Assembly: GCA_977017575.1 (NCBI GenBank)
Contig: CDRNVI010000182.1
Coordinates: 1 to 64,000, forward strand
Direction: 5' to 3'
Origin: Paramoeba atlantica
Lineage: Eukaryota; Discosea
DNA: 64,000 nucleotides
Position 1 is the stretch's first letter. Each line of letters opens with the position of its first letter. Of the stretch, positions 1 through 11,090 are shown piece after piece. The notes under the pieces are model-generated. The model searched no databases and had not been told where the DNA came from. It worked only from the letters and a program-made list of their open reading frames with translations. The translations under genes were made by a program, and so were the position numbers.

Positions 1-570
1 CCTAAACCCTAAACCCTAAACCCTAACCCTAAACCCTAAACCCTAAACCCTAAACCCTAAACCCTAAACCCTAAACCCTAAACCCTAAACCCTAAACCCT
101 AAACCCTAAACCCTAAACCCTAAACCCTAAACCCTAAACCCTAAACCCTAAACCCTAAACCCTAAACCCTAAACCCTAAACCCTAAACCCTAAACCCTAA
201 ACCCTAAACCCTAAACCCTAAACCCTAAACCCTAAACCCTAAACCCTAAACCCTAAACCCTAAACCCTAAACCCTAAACCCTAAACCCTAAACCCTAAAC
301 CCTAAACCCTAAACCCTAAACCCTAAACCCTAAACCCTAAACCCTAAACCCTAAACCCTAAACCCTAAACCCTAAACCCTAAACCCTAAACCCTAAACCC
401 TAAACCCTAAACCCTAAACCCTAAACCCTAAACCCTAAACCCTAAACCCTAAACCCTAAACCCTAAACCCTAAACCCTAAACCCTAAACCCTAAACCCTA
501 AACCCTAAACCCTAAACCCTAAACCCTAAACCCTAAACCCTAACCCTAAACCCTAAACCCTAAACCCTAA
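1..570. repeat. Telomere, (CCCTAAA)n
   Basis: An almost perfect tandem array of the 7-bp unit CCCTAAA (TTTAGGG on the other strand) runs from the first base to about 570, with rare 6-bp CCCTAA variants near 25 and 540. The C-rich strand reads 5' to 3' into the chromosome, as expected for a left chromosome end. The array starts at base 1, so the true end may lie further out. Confidence 0.98.
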
Positions 571-673
571 TAGTCTAGCCATGAAAGCTAATAACTATGG
601 GAGTAATCCCTTCAATAGTTATTTTTATCACTTCTGGGCTTTGACAACCAAAGATAACCATACTTTTGAGTAA
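571..673. other. Short subtelomeric segment between telomere and rDNA
   Basis: About 100 bp of non-repetitive sequence separates the terminal telomere from a second small telomere tract. It does not match the 28S sequence that follows or the equivalent part of the second rDNA unit near 58570. I see no gene or RNA in it. It may be filler DNA added during repair of a broken end. Confidence 0.6.
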
Positions 674-695
674 TTTAAACCCTAAACCCTAACCC
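674..695. repeat. Interstitial telomere tract
   Basis: About three telomere units (TTTAAACCCTAAACCC then TAACCC) sit directly against the point where 28S rRNA homology begins at about 696. This marks the fusion between telomeric and ribosomal DNA and suggests telomere repeats were added, or joined, inside the 28S gene. Confidence 0.85.
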
Positions 696-1859
696 TTTTT
701 TTGGTTACTCTAATCAAACAGTCGACCGTAGCTTTTAAATCCTCGTAAAAACTTAATTTACAAGCTTACTAACCCAACCCTAAGAGCCAATCTTTATCCC
801 GAAGTTACAGATCTATTTTGCTGACTTCCCTTACCTGCATTATTCTAATATAACCAGAGGCTTTTCACCTTAGAGACCTGCGGCGGTTATGAGTACGACT
901 AAGTGAGAAAATGATTCTTTCCCTTCGAGTTTCAAGGATCTTTAAGAACGCACCGGACATTTTAAAAAATTAAAATGCTTTATTAGATTTTTAACCTGTT
1001 CTCTAGATAATCTAATTTCCAGGTCATTTAGCATTTTTCAGCCTTTTTGACAAATCTATTAAAAAGAAAAGAGAACTCTTTCCAGAGTTCTTACTGATGC
1101 ATATCGAAGTTCAGTTAACGTTACCATAAAAATATCCTCATCTTAGTATAGGAATATTAACCTATTTCCCTTTCGATAGAATTGGGGTTTTAAAATAATT
1201 TAACCGAAATCAAACTAAATCAAAAATGACCCACTTTAAAACAGAATTAACCTATCTCTTAGGATCGACTAACCCGTATCCAAATACTGTTCATACGGAA
1301 CCTTTCTCTGCTTCGACCTTCAAGGATCTCACTTGAATATTTGCTACTACAACCAAGATCTGCACTAAAGTTTATTTCACCCAAGCTCACACTCATAGGC
1401 TTCATAATAAACTTCACGCCCTCCTACTCTTCTTACTGTAAAATTGAAGTAATTTAGTAAGAAGGTTGAGTATAAGTAATACACTTAAGCGTCATCCATT
1501 TTCAGGGCTAGTTGATTCGGAAGGTGAGTTGTTACATACTCCTTAGCGGATTCTGACTTCCATGGCCACCGTCCTTCTGTCTATATCAACCAACACCTTT
1601 TCTGGTATCTATATGAGTGTATATTCTGACACTTTAACTCAACGTTCGGTTCATCCCACATCGCCAGTCCTGCTTACCAGGAATGGCCCACTAGGAGTTA
1701 GCCATTCAAAAAAAAAGTTCAATAAAAAAATATGTTTAAGCAACTCTAATTTCATGCCTATTTAAAGTTTGAGAATAGGTTGAGGAAGTTTCTTCCCCAG
1801 GACCTCTAATCATTCGCTTTACCAGACATAACTGTCTATTTTGTTAATATTTAACTCCT

Positions 1860-1909
<50 letters not shown>

Positions 1910-3099
1910 AGTCTTTCGCCTCTATAGGCAAGTTTGACGAGCGATTTGCACGTCAGCATCGCTTCGAGCTTCCATCAGAGTTTCCCCTGACTTCACTCTA
2001 CTCACCCATAGTTCACCATCTTTCGGGTCCCAACATATATGCTCTTACTCAAATCTTTCAAAATAAATTTATTCAGATCGGTCAATGGTGCCAAATGTAA
2101 GGTCGTAAAACCCAACATTTTCCCACTTAAAGCAAACCACAAAGGATTCACTCTTTACTTTCATTTTACATCCAAAAGTTTTAAAACACTTTCATACTCG
2201 CATATTTGTTAGACTCCTTGGTCCGTGTTTCAAGACAGGTCGGTTAAAACCATTTTGTTAATATCCTTTGATAAATCCTTTTCATATTCAATTAATAACT
2301 TTATTAAATATTTAGAAGGTTTCCTTTTAAATACCCAAATAAAATTACTAAAAACATAATCCAAATTTATCAAAAATTATTACCTTAATCAATTAAGTTT
2401 GAGACAACTCCAAAGTGATATTGATTAAAAGTTTAAATTCTTTTAACACCTCTCACAGAATGCATTTCAAACATTAAAATTAATTAATATTAACCTATTT
2501 AGCAGATTTGAGTACATTTTTTATTATCTTGAATCCAGATCATGACTTCAATCATAAAGATCAATAGTAAACATGACCCATCATCTTAATAATCAAAATG
2601 GAACAAATCACCAAATACTTTTATAATTAAATATAAAATTATAGACTGGTTTTAAACGGTTCTCTTTTAACAATTTCAAGTACTTTTCACTCTCTTTTCA
2701 AAGTTTTTTTCTTCTTTCGTTCACACTACTTGTTCGCTATCGGTTTCTCGTCCATATTTAGCGTTACGTGAGATTTACCACGCATTTTAGGCTGCAATCT
2801 CAAACAACCCGACTCTAAGAAACAATAATACGTAAATGACATTAAAAGCTTAAAGAAATTAGATTAAACGGGACTGTCACCCTCTATGGTGGGCTATTCC
2901 AAGCCACTTTAATTTCTGCAAATGTCCGTAAAATATTGCTTCCCAAAATTACAATTCGGAAAGGATATTTAAACCTTTCAGATTTCAAATTTGCGCTGAT
3001 CCCGGTTCACTCGCCGTTACTAAGGGAATCCTAGTTAGTTTCTTTTCCTCCGCTTATTAATATGCTTAAATTCAGTAGGTAATCTTATTTAATTTGAGA
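696..3099 (-). rRNA. 28S (LSU) rRNA, truncated: 5' portion only
   Basis: The sequence aligns by eye over its whole length with 58674-61071 in the second rDNA unit. It has recognisable LSU core segments, such as the A-rich start of LSU with its AAGCATATTAATAAGCGGAG stretch near 3050-3070. The gene is on the minus strand, so its 5' end is near 3099 and transcription runs toward the telomere. Its 3' part, represented in the second unit by roughly 51222-51925 plus 57738-58673, is absent because the telomere junction lies at about 695. Without the peptidyl-transferase region this copy cannot yield a working LSU. Near 3081 it reads CAGTAGG where the second copy and LSU genes generally read CAGCGGG: two transitions in a conserved site. 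The 5' boundary is approximate. Confidence 0.93.
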
Positions 3100-3421
3100 T
3101 CATCAATCAAAAAAGAAAGAATGATCTAAAAAAGGAGAATAAAAATTGAATTTTGAAATAAAATTACATTCAATTTTGAAAAAAAGAAAAATAATAAATA
3201 AAGATATTTATTATTTTTTACTATTTTTTCAAAAAAAAAAATAGAATTGAATTTGAAATTCGATTAATTTTTTCTTTTATTTAGTATCTTTTTACTTTTT
3301 CAAGATTTAGTATTATTTTTAAGAAAGTATTTCATTTTCAATAAATAGAAAATAGAAAATAGTTTCTCAATAGAATCTCTTTTTTATAAAAAATAAATTT
3401 TAAAAAAGATAAAGAATAAAA
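3100..3421 (-). other. ITS2
   Basis: This AT-rich spacer lies between 28S and 5.8S in the first rDNA unit. It aligns with 61072-61396 in the second unit but with several indels and substitutions, as expected for a transcribed spacer. Confidence 0.85.
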
Positions 3422-3577
3422 TGATACTCAAATAAATATACTCTTAGGATGAAACCTAAAAGTGCAATATGCGTTCAAAAATTCGATGATTCACTGAGTT
3501 CTGCAATTCACATTACGTATCGCATTTTGCTGCGTTCTTCATCGTTACGAGAACCAAGATATCCATTGTTAAAAGTT
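3422..3577 (-). rRNA. 5.8S rRNA
   Basis: On the minus strand the gene begins near 3577 with an AACTTTTAACAATGGATATC-type start and contains the conserved ATGAAGAACGCAGC segment followed by TGCGATACGTAATGTGAATTG. It lies between ITS1 and ITS2 in the standard 18S-5.8S-28S order. The 3' end is approximate (AT-rich with no sharp boundary). The second copy is at 61397-61551. Confidence 0.93.
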
Positions 3578-3789
3578 GTTTTTTTATTTTTGTTTTGTTT
3601 TATTTTATTTTCATTTTAATTTTTATCAAATGAATGAATTTTGAACATTTTTTGATACAAATAAAAATATCAAAAAAAAAGTTTAAATAACAATAAAAAA
3701 CATGTTAAAATACATTTTAAAAAGTTTAAACACATTTTCACTTTTTCAAAATAAGTTATTGAAAAGAAAAAGAAGATTAATAGAAATAT
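3578..3789 (-). other. ITS1
   Basis: AT-rich transcribed spacer of about 210 bp between 18S and 5.8S. It aligns with 61552-61758 with small indels. An open frame here on the minus strand is an artefact of the spacer. Confidence 0.85.
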
Positions 3790-3949
3790 TAATGATCCAT
3801 CCGCAGGTTCACCTACGGATACCTTATTACGACTTTTGCTTCTTTTAGTTGGCAAGGTTTACTCAAATTCTCAAAAACAAACTTATTAACCGAAATCAAT
3901 AAGTAACTGTTTCTAATCCTAAGATTTCACCGGACCAACCATCAGTAGC

Positions 3950-3984
<35 letters not shown>

Positions 3985-4548
3985 ATCAGCACAAGCTGTT
4001 GACTTGTGCTTACTAGGAATTCCTCGTTCACGATAAATAATTGCAAGTATCGATCCCCAGCACGATACAATTTCAAAAGTTTACCCAAAATGCCAATCTC
4101 GTAAAAGATTAGCGTGACTTTTCAGCCAAGGCCTTTTGTACTTATTGATTGTATCAGTGTAGCGCGCGTGCAGCCCAGAACATCTAAAGGGCATCACAGA
4201 CCTGTTATTGCCTCAAACTTCCCTTGGTTAAACACCAAGTGTCCCTTTAAGAAGTTTAAAAGAATAAATCTTTTTTAATATCAATAAAAACGAGTTTTCT
4301 TAATAAAAAGAAATTAAGCGTTAACAAAACCCACATTTAACTAAAAACCCTCATAAATGTAATTATTAATACAACTAATTAGTAGGCTGAGGTCTCGTTC
4401 GTTATCGGAATTAACCAGACAAATCACTCCACCAACTAAGAACGGCCATGCACCACCACCCACAGAATCAAAAAAGAGCTCTCAATCTGTCAATCCTAAC
4501 TGTGTCTGGACCTGGTAAGTTTTCCCGTGTTGAGTCAAATTAAGCCGC

Positions 4549-4617
<69 letters not shown>

Positions 4618-5899
4618 AGAACCCAAAAACTTACTGATTTCTCGTAAAAAGGTACTGGGAGAGTCATCTTTATTCAAAATAAAACGTCTTCCAACCCCTG
4701 GTCAGCATCGTTTATGGTTAAGACTACGACGGTATCTGATTGTCTTCGATCTCCTAACTTTCGTTCTTGATTAATGAAAACATCTTTGACAAATGCTTTC
4801 GCAGAAGTTAGTCTTTCATAAATCCAAGAATTTCACCTCTGACAATTAAATACTAATGCCCCCAACTATCCCTTTTAATCATTACATTAGTTCTAAAAAA
4901 CCAATAAAATAGATCCAATGTCTTGTTCCATTATCCCATGCTAATAGTATTCATTGCAATTTTTTATAATTTTGCTTGCTTTGAACACTCTAATTTACTC
5001 AAAGTAAATGAATTAGAATTCTATTTATTAGTTTTATTAATAAGCAGAACACAAACTCCAAAGAGAATTCATATCCACAATCTTACTAATAAAGGTCCAA
5101 TAAACACTGACTTCCTCGAAAGAAAACCAAATTATCACCCAATTAAGTGCAATAATGAATATCTAATAAAATATTTAGAGAATATAATTTAATAAAACAC
5201 ATATGAAAAACCATATGGATTAAATTATAAAACTCTCAAATCTAACTACAAGCTTTTTAACTGCAACAACTTTAATATATGCTATTGGAGCTGGAATTAC
5301 CGCGGCTGCTGGCACCAGACTTGCCCTCCAATTGTTACTCGTTAAGGGGTTTAGATTGTACTCATTCCAATTACCAAATCAAAATAATGAATCGGTATTG
5401 TTATTTTTTGTCACTACCTCCCCGTGTCGGGATTGGGTAATTTGCGCGCCTGCTGCCTTCCTTGAAAGTAGTAGCCGTTTCTCAGGCTCCTTCTCCGGAA
5501 TCAAACCCTGATTCTCCATTACCCGTTACCACCATGGTAGTCCTCTATACTACCATCAAAAGTTGATAGGGCAGAAATTTGAATGAACTATCGTCAGCAC
5601 AAAAGGCCATACGATTCGTAAAGTTATCATGATTCACCATATGTTAACCAGCTCCGAAGAACTGCATTGGTTTTTGTATCTAATAAATACATCTCTTCTC
5701 TCAAAGGAGTTAGGATTTTATGCATGTATTAGCTCTAGATTTACCACGGTTATCCAAGTAGTAAAATAAAGGACCATCAAATAAATTATAACTGATTTAA
5801 TGAGCCATTCGCAGTTTCACAGTACAAGTGTTTATACTTAGACATGCATGGCTTAGTCTTTAAAACAAGCATATGACTACTGGCAGGATCAACCAGATA
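3790..5899 (-). rRNA. 18S (SSU) rRNA
   Basis: Both ends are recognisable on the minus strand. The 5' end near 5899 carries CTGGTTGATCCTGCCAGTAG, and the 3' end at 3790 finishes in GGATCATTA after the conserved GTAGGTGAACCTGCGG. The 530-loop (GCCGCGGTAATTCCAGCTCC) is at about 5285-5310. At about 2.1 kb it is longer than a typical 1.8 kb SSU, mainly because of an AT-rich variable-region expansion at about 4900-5200. Near 3825 it reads ACCTTATTACGAC where the near-universal form and the second unit read ACCTTGTTACGAC. The second copy is at 61759-63864. Confidence 0.97.
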
Positions 5900-7060
5900 A
5901 CTATTTTTTTTTCCAAAAAAAAAGACTATTTTTCTCTTTTCCAATTTAAAGAAATGGGAAAGAAAAAAAACATCTTCGAAAAGAATTCAAAGTATTTAAT
6001 CAATTTTTTATTTCAAAAAAATAAGTTTTTTGTTTTTCGTTAGAATTCAATTTTCCAACAAAGAAATCCTCTTTGCAATTTCTCATTGAACCTCTTCATG
6101 AAATAGTTTGAAAACAAATATATTCTGTTTCCAAGTTTTCAAAAGAGAGAGAAATAAACTGAAAGAAAAAGATAATTCTTTTTATTATTTTTTTATTTCC
6201 AGAAAAGGAAAAGAAAAAAAAGAAAAGAAGAAAAATAATTTTCTTATTCAGAAATTGAAGTTGGTTGTTTTTTCTGTTTTGTTGATCAACAAAAAAATCA
6301 CCTTCCATAAATTCAATTTTGTTTTGTTTCAAAATTTGAAACAGACAAAATAAAAAATAACTCCCACATTTTTTTGAAATTTTATTGTCTGAAGTTACAA
6401 AAAATCCAAGCAAAAAATGTCACAAAAATGTTTGAGATATTTTTCAATGAAAAGAGATCCAAACAGAACTGAGATTGACCTTTTAAACTCGATTCAAATC
6501 TGTTTTTACTCTCTTTTCTTAATATAGACATTACAAAAAGTCACGATTGAATAGCACTATGTTTTTTTTCCATTTACAATAAGAGAGAGCATCTATGAGG
6601 TATGTAACCCCTCTGAGCCGAAAGAGCAGTTTTTTTGACCCAGAAAAGTTAATTTTGGAGTTCTAAAAAAGTGGACCAATCAAATAATGCTACGTCATTT
6701 CTTTACTTACCCATTTTTCCCCCCAAAAAGTCTTATTTTATTCTTCTTTGTTCTTTCCTTTGAACAACCCTTTTTTTGTTCTTTCACCTCTCAACTCATG
6801 AGTTTGCTTTTCCCTTTTCCTTTCTCTTTGTATCAAAAAAGAATTTCCACAAAAAGTTCAAAGGAAATCACAAACCCCCACACACCACACCACACTGCAC
6901 ACACCACCACACACACTCTCTGAAAAACAAAAAAAAAAAAAATTAGCAATGAAATCAAGAATTTAATTTGAAAAGGAGAACAAAACACTTTTTTATTTAT
7001 TCAACATAACAAGTGAGCTTTGTGAAATTTGTTTTTGTGTGGTGTGGTGGGGCCAAGAGG
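5900..7060. other. 5' external spacer and intergenic region, no gene seen
   Basis: The first ~140 bp upstream of 18S is conserved with 63865-64000 of the second unit, so it belongs to the external transcribed spacer or promoter region. The rest is A/T homopolymer-rich. Open frames on both strands are F/K-rich low-complexity artefacts. I cannot locate the RNA polymerase I start. Confidence 0.6.
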
Positions 7061-7560
7061 GGGGGGGGGGGTAGTAGAGAAACACTCTTTTATCCACACT
7101 CACCCACCCACAACAACATCAAATTGAGGGTGGGTCCATCATTTTAAGAAAAAGAAAGGAAGAAAAAAGAAAGGAAGAAAAAAGATGAAAGAAAGAAAAA
7201 GGAAAAAAAAAAGAAGAGGAAACAAAAAAAGTTTCATCTGGCAACACAAAAGAGAGAACAAAGCAGCTGTGTGTATTGTGTGTTATATATGTAATCTGTA
7301 TATCTCCACGTAACTCATCACTCCTTTGAAAAATGTTCCAAAGAGGCTGCAACATTTGTTTCTGTGAACAAATATGAAAGCCTTTTTAGTTTTTTTTCAA
7401 TATATCCATTGCAAATTTACCACCCCCCCCCACCCAAAACCAAAATAGACCTTGCCCCTCTCCTATTTTATTCCATTCCTACCTTGTCAACACAACCCCA
7501 CCCCCCCACCAATATTTAACCACCCCCACAATTATCCATATTATCCAACAGGGTTGACCC
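7061..7560. other. Low-complexity intergenic DNA, no gene seen
   Basis: It contains a G homopolymer (about 7060-7071), GA-rich runs at 7140-7230, C-rich runs near 7420-7530, and one copy of the stem-loop family at 7337-7390. No coding signal. Confidence 0.5.
7337..7390. repeat. Dispersed stem-loop family B, copy 1
   Basis: The segment contains CCAAAGAGGCTGCAACATTT, then AACAAATATGAAAGCCTTTTT. Facing halves (AAAGAGGCT...AGCCTTTTT-type and ATTTGTT...AACAAAT) can pair. Related copies lie at 8483-8535 and 18703-18753. Confidence 0.7.
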
Positions 7561-8160
7561 ATCCAAAGAAAAACAGAAGAAAAAAAGAAGAAAAAAAGAA
7601 AAAAGAAAAGAAAAGAAAAGCAAAAAAAGAAAAAAGAAAAGAAAAAAACTTTTAAAAGAGTAAATCAACAAGAAGGTAGTTTGACTTAATTAGGTTTTAA
7701 AAAAAGAAAGAAAAGAAAAGAAAAAAGAAAAGAAAAGAAAAAAAAGAAAAGAAAAAAAAAAGAGAAAAAACCTTTGAAAGAGCAAATTGACAAGAAGTGG
7801 TTCAACTCAAACCAAGTTTAAAAAGAGAAAGAAAAAAGAGAGAAGAGAAAAAGAGAGAGAAAAAGAGAGAAAAAGAAAAACACAAAGAGCAAAAGAAGGT
7901 AGCCCCACATTAGGTTAAAAAAGGAAAAGAAAAGGAAAAAGAAAAAGGAAAAAGAAAGGAAAAAAAGAGAGAGAAAGAGAGAAAAACCTTTGAGCAACAA
8001 AGAAGCAGTTCAGTTCAGACCAAGTTTAAAAAAATCAAAAAAAGAGAAAAAGAGAGAGAAAAAGAAGAGAGAAAAAACCTTAAAAAAAGAAAAAGAAGAG
8101 AAAAAACCTTTGGAAAGAAAAAAAGAAAAAAAGAAAAAAAGAAAAAAAAAAAAAAAAAAA
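7560..8160. repeat. Higher-order purine-tract repeat, about four degenerate units
   Basis: Long GAAAA-type purine runs alternate with a roughly 60-bp conserved segment. The segment begins AAAAAACCTTTGAAAGAGC and continues to a CCAAGTTTAAAAA-like end, with copies starting near 7642, 7766, 7876 and 7983. The array ends in a poly(A) run immediately downstream (minus sense) of tRNA-Lys. K-rich and F-rich frames here are artefacts. Confidence 0.7.
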
Positions 8161-8162
8161 AT

Positions 8163-8235
8163 AGCCCCCGGCGGGGCTTGAACCCGCGGCCACTAGATTA
8201 AGAGTCTAGCGCTCTACCGACTGAGCTACGGAGGC
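8163..8235 (-). tRNA. tRNA-Lys(CTT)
   Basis: The 73-nt minus-strand sequence folds as a full cloverleaf. The acceptor is GCCTCCG paired with CGGGGGC (one G-T wobble), the D-arm is GCTCAGTCGGTAGAGC, the anticodon stem is CTAGA/TCTAG around loop CTCTTAA (anticodon CTT), and the T-arm contains GGTTCAAGCC. The A box and B box are intact. A T-run follows directly on the minus strand, a good RNA polymerase III terminator. No intron and no encoded CCA. Confidence 0.97.
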
Positions 8236-9588
8236 AATTTGGTAAAAATCGAAAAAAAAAATGGGTTTAAAAAGGATTGGGGGAGATTCAACCTCCCTCC
8301 CCTTCCTTCAAGTCGCCAACCAAATTGAAAAACAATTGTGGAAATTATGTATTTTAGCAATATGTCCCTCACCCACCCCCCCAACAAAATTGGTGCTACT
8401 GTGGCTAGTTTCCCCATCACAAAGTATTTATGGAGGTGGTGTGCGAGTCAAAACCCAATCTTCATGTCCATTCTGGAAAATTCCCAAAGAAGCTGCAACA
8501 TTTGTTTATGTGAACAAATATTATAACCTTTTTAGTCTTTTAAACCTCAACAAAACAGTGTGTTCTTCCTTTCTAAAAACTTGAACAAAGACCCCCCCCT
8601 CCAAAAAAAAAACAAGGTGCACCACCACAGAAAAAAGGTACATAATTCCCACAAAAACACCTACATTCACCATTTTATCGAACGAAAAACCCAAACCATC
8701 CCCACAAAGCAAACCTCATTTATATTAACAAAAAACAGAAAGAGAAAAACCACAGTGTGTCTGTGGAAACTTTTGGTTCTTAAAAAAAAAAACAAGAGAA
8801 ACCAAAAAATCAAAAGAAAAATCAAAAGAAAAATCAAAAGAAAAACCTGCACATCAATTAAAACCCTTTTCTAAAAAAACGCCAACCCCACAAAAAACCA
8901 CACCCCATACACAAGACCAACACCAACATCAAAAAAAATATAGAACAGAGTAAAAAAAAAAAGAAAAAGAAAAAAAAAAGGGAGAAAGAAAAAAAAAGAA
9001 AAGAAAAGAAAAAAAGAACAAAAAAAAAAAAGAAAAAGGACGAAACGAAAGAAAGACGAAAAAAAAAAAAGAAAACCTTCTTGTCATTTTTGATTGATTG
9101 TTTGGTTCAAACAAACAATAAACCTTGAAAAAGGTGTGTACACAAGACAACACACAACCAACTTACACACACAACCAATGCACAACCAATGCACAACCAA
9201 TACACAAAAACACTGATGTACCAACTACCAACAAAGTGACCAAAAACAATTAACAATAATAATATTTAACTCCAACAAAACCAAACAAACCAGACAAACC
9301 AAACAAACAAAACACTGATTAAATACACACACATCACCCCTCCAAACAAAAAACAGAAGACAAATTAACCAACTAAAAAAATATTATTACAACAAAACAG
9401 AAATATAAATATTACAAAAGAACAAAAAGAACCAACCAACCATTATATGTGGCTGGCTCCCTCCAAAAATCCCCAACCCACATCTTTGTCTTGATGATTC
9501 CACACACTCTCTCTTTTTTTGTGTTTTTCTGTGAAAAATTGGTTAAAATTATGAACACAACATAACCACAACACACACAAAAAAAAAT
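8236..9588. other. Intergenic low-complexity DNA
   Basis: This holds stem-loop family B copy 2 (8483-8535), C/A-rich stretches, and purine runs (8790-8850, 8940-9075). Near 9175-9210 there are three 12-bp units related to CACAACCAATGC. I see no gene. Confidence 0.5.
8483..8535. repeat. Dispersed stem-loop family B, copy 2
   Basis: CCCAAAGAAGCTGCAACATT followed by TGAACAAATATTATAACCTT matches the copy at 7337-7390 with a few substitutions and keeps the ATTTGTT/AACAAAT pairing. Confidence 0.7.
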
Positions 9589-10160
9589 CAACAACAACAA
9601 TAATAATTACAATCACAAATATCAACAACAAATAACAAATAATAACAAATAATAACAAATAACAACAAATAACAACAAATAACAACAACAAGGACAACAA
9701 GAATAACAATACGAATAACAAATAACAATAAAAACAAAATAGCAACAATAATAACAACAATAATAACAACAATACAACAACAAGAACAACAAGAACAACA
9801 ACCAAGAACAACAACAACAACAACAAGAACAACAACAAGAACAATACAAATAACAAATAACAACAAATAACAACAAATAACAACAAATAACAACAAATAA
9901 CAACAAATAACAATACGAATAACAAATAACAATAACAACAAATAACAACAAGAATAACAACAAGAATAACAACAAGAACAACAACAAGAATAACAACAAT
10001 AATAACAACAAGAACAGAACAACAAGAAGAACAACAACAAGAAGAACAACAAGAACAGAACAACAAGAATAACAACAACAAGAATAACAACAAGAACAGA
10101 ACAACAAGAATAACAAGAATACCAATAACAAATAACAACAAATAACAACACAATCAAAAT
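9589..10160. repeat. Degenerate (AAC)n/(AAT)n/(AAG)n trinucleotide array
   Basis: About 570 bp is almost entirely made of AAC, AAT, AAG and AAATAAC units. The repeat length keeps all reverse frames open, giving artefactual L/V/C-rich reading frames on the minus strand. There is no sign of a protein-coding gene. Confidence 0.9.
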
Positions 10161-10205
10161 ATCATCACCACCACAACAGCAATACCATTAACACAAACAA
10201 AAACA

Positions 10206-10334
10206 AGCACAAAATAAAAGAAGGAAAAAAGAGAAAAACCTGGTGGTGGCACAATAGTCAGGATTGTTGGGAACAGAGTAATATAAAAAAAGGCCTGTGG
10301 AGGAGTCTTATAACAAAGAAACAAAGATGTCCCC
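10206..10334. repeat. Dispersed repeat E, copy 1
   Basis: It begins ACAAAATAAA with an A/G run and AAACCTG, and ends with GAGTCTTATAACAAAGAAAC then AAAGATGTCC. A related block is at 10845-10940. The AAACCTGGTG start recurs near 41120. Confidence 0.55.
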
Positions 10335-10669
10335 ATTCTATTATTAACAATTTAACAATTAACAATGATAATAAAAGCAATAACAATCAAATAACAACAA
10401 CAATCATAACAATACAATAATAACAATAATGATTATAAAAAATAGTAACAACAACATAACAATTGCAATCACAATCACAAACCAATAATCATAATAACAA
10501 CAATAACAACAAACAACAACAAACAATAAACAACAAACAACAAGAAAAACAATAAATAATCATAAACAACAGCAACAATAACTATAACTTAACTACAATC
10601 ACAACAATCACAATCACAACAAACAAAACAAAAGTAACACTAAAATGACACAACAACAACAAACAAAAC

Positions 10670-10755
10670 GACAAACAAACCAACAAACCAACAACAAACC
10701 AACAATAAACCAACAACAAACCAACAACAAACCAACAACAAACCAACACAATAGA
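10670..10755. repeat. AACAACAAACC minisatellite
   Basis: Several head-to-tail units close to CCAACAACAAA, with AACAATAAACC variants, cover about 85 bp in a CAA-rich spacer. No coding role is apparent. Confidence 0.75.
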
Positions 10756-10844
10756 ATAATCACATCATCATACTTAAAAAGATAAACAAATCCACACAAT
10801 CAAAATAACTAACAAACCAAACACTGAAACACTGAAACAACAAA

Positions 10845-10940
10845 ACACAAAATAAAGGGAAACCTGTGCCACTCATATTTTCAAAAAGGGTTATAATTGG
10901 AAGGAGGTCTTTGTAACAAAGGAAACAAAAAAGATGTCCT
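10845..10940. repeat. Dispersed repeat E, copy 2
   Basis: It has the same order as the copy at 10206-10334: ACAAAATAAA, a purine run, AAACCTG, then GGAGGTCTTTGTAACAAAGG and AAGATGTCC. The centre differs, so this is either an old duplication or a short mobile sequence. Confidence 0.55.
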
Positions 10941-11056
10941 TGCACTAGTTAAGAGAAGGGGGAGGAGGAAGAATCAGATTTTAGTATCAGAGAATTTTAA
11001 TTAATTAAATACAAATAACTAATCCAAAAACAAAAACACTCTTCCAATAATAACAG

Positions 11057-11090
11057 ACAAACCAAACCAAACCAAACCAAACCAAACCAA
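11057..11090. repeat. (CCAAA)n microsatellite
   Basis: Six or more head-to-tail ACCAA units. The unit is 5 bp, so it is not a telomere variant. Confidence 0.85.

Noticed and set aside
1562..1765. 67-codon open frame, repeated at 59537-59740
   Set aside because: It lies on the wrong strand inside 28S rRNA; its conservation reflects the rRNA.
4923..5192. 89-codon open frame, repeated at 62888-63157
   Set aside because: This is the AT-rich variable-region expansion of 18S rRNA. Several amino-acid differences between copies are typical of unconstrained sequence.
9443..10157. Long L/V/C-rich frames on the minus strand
   Set aside because: Produced by the AAC/AAT trinucleotide array in all three frames; not protein-like.
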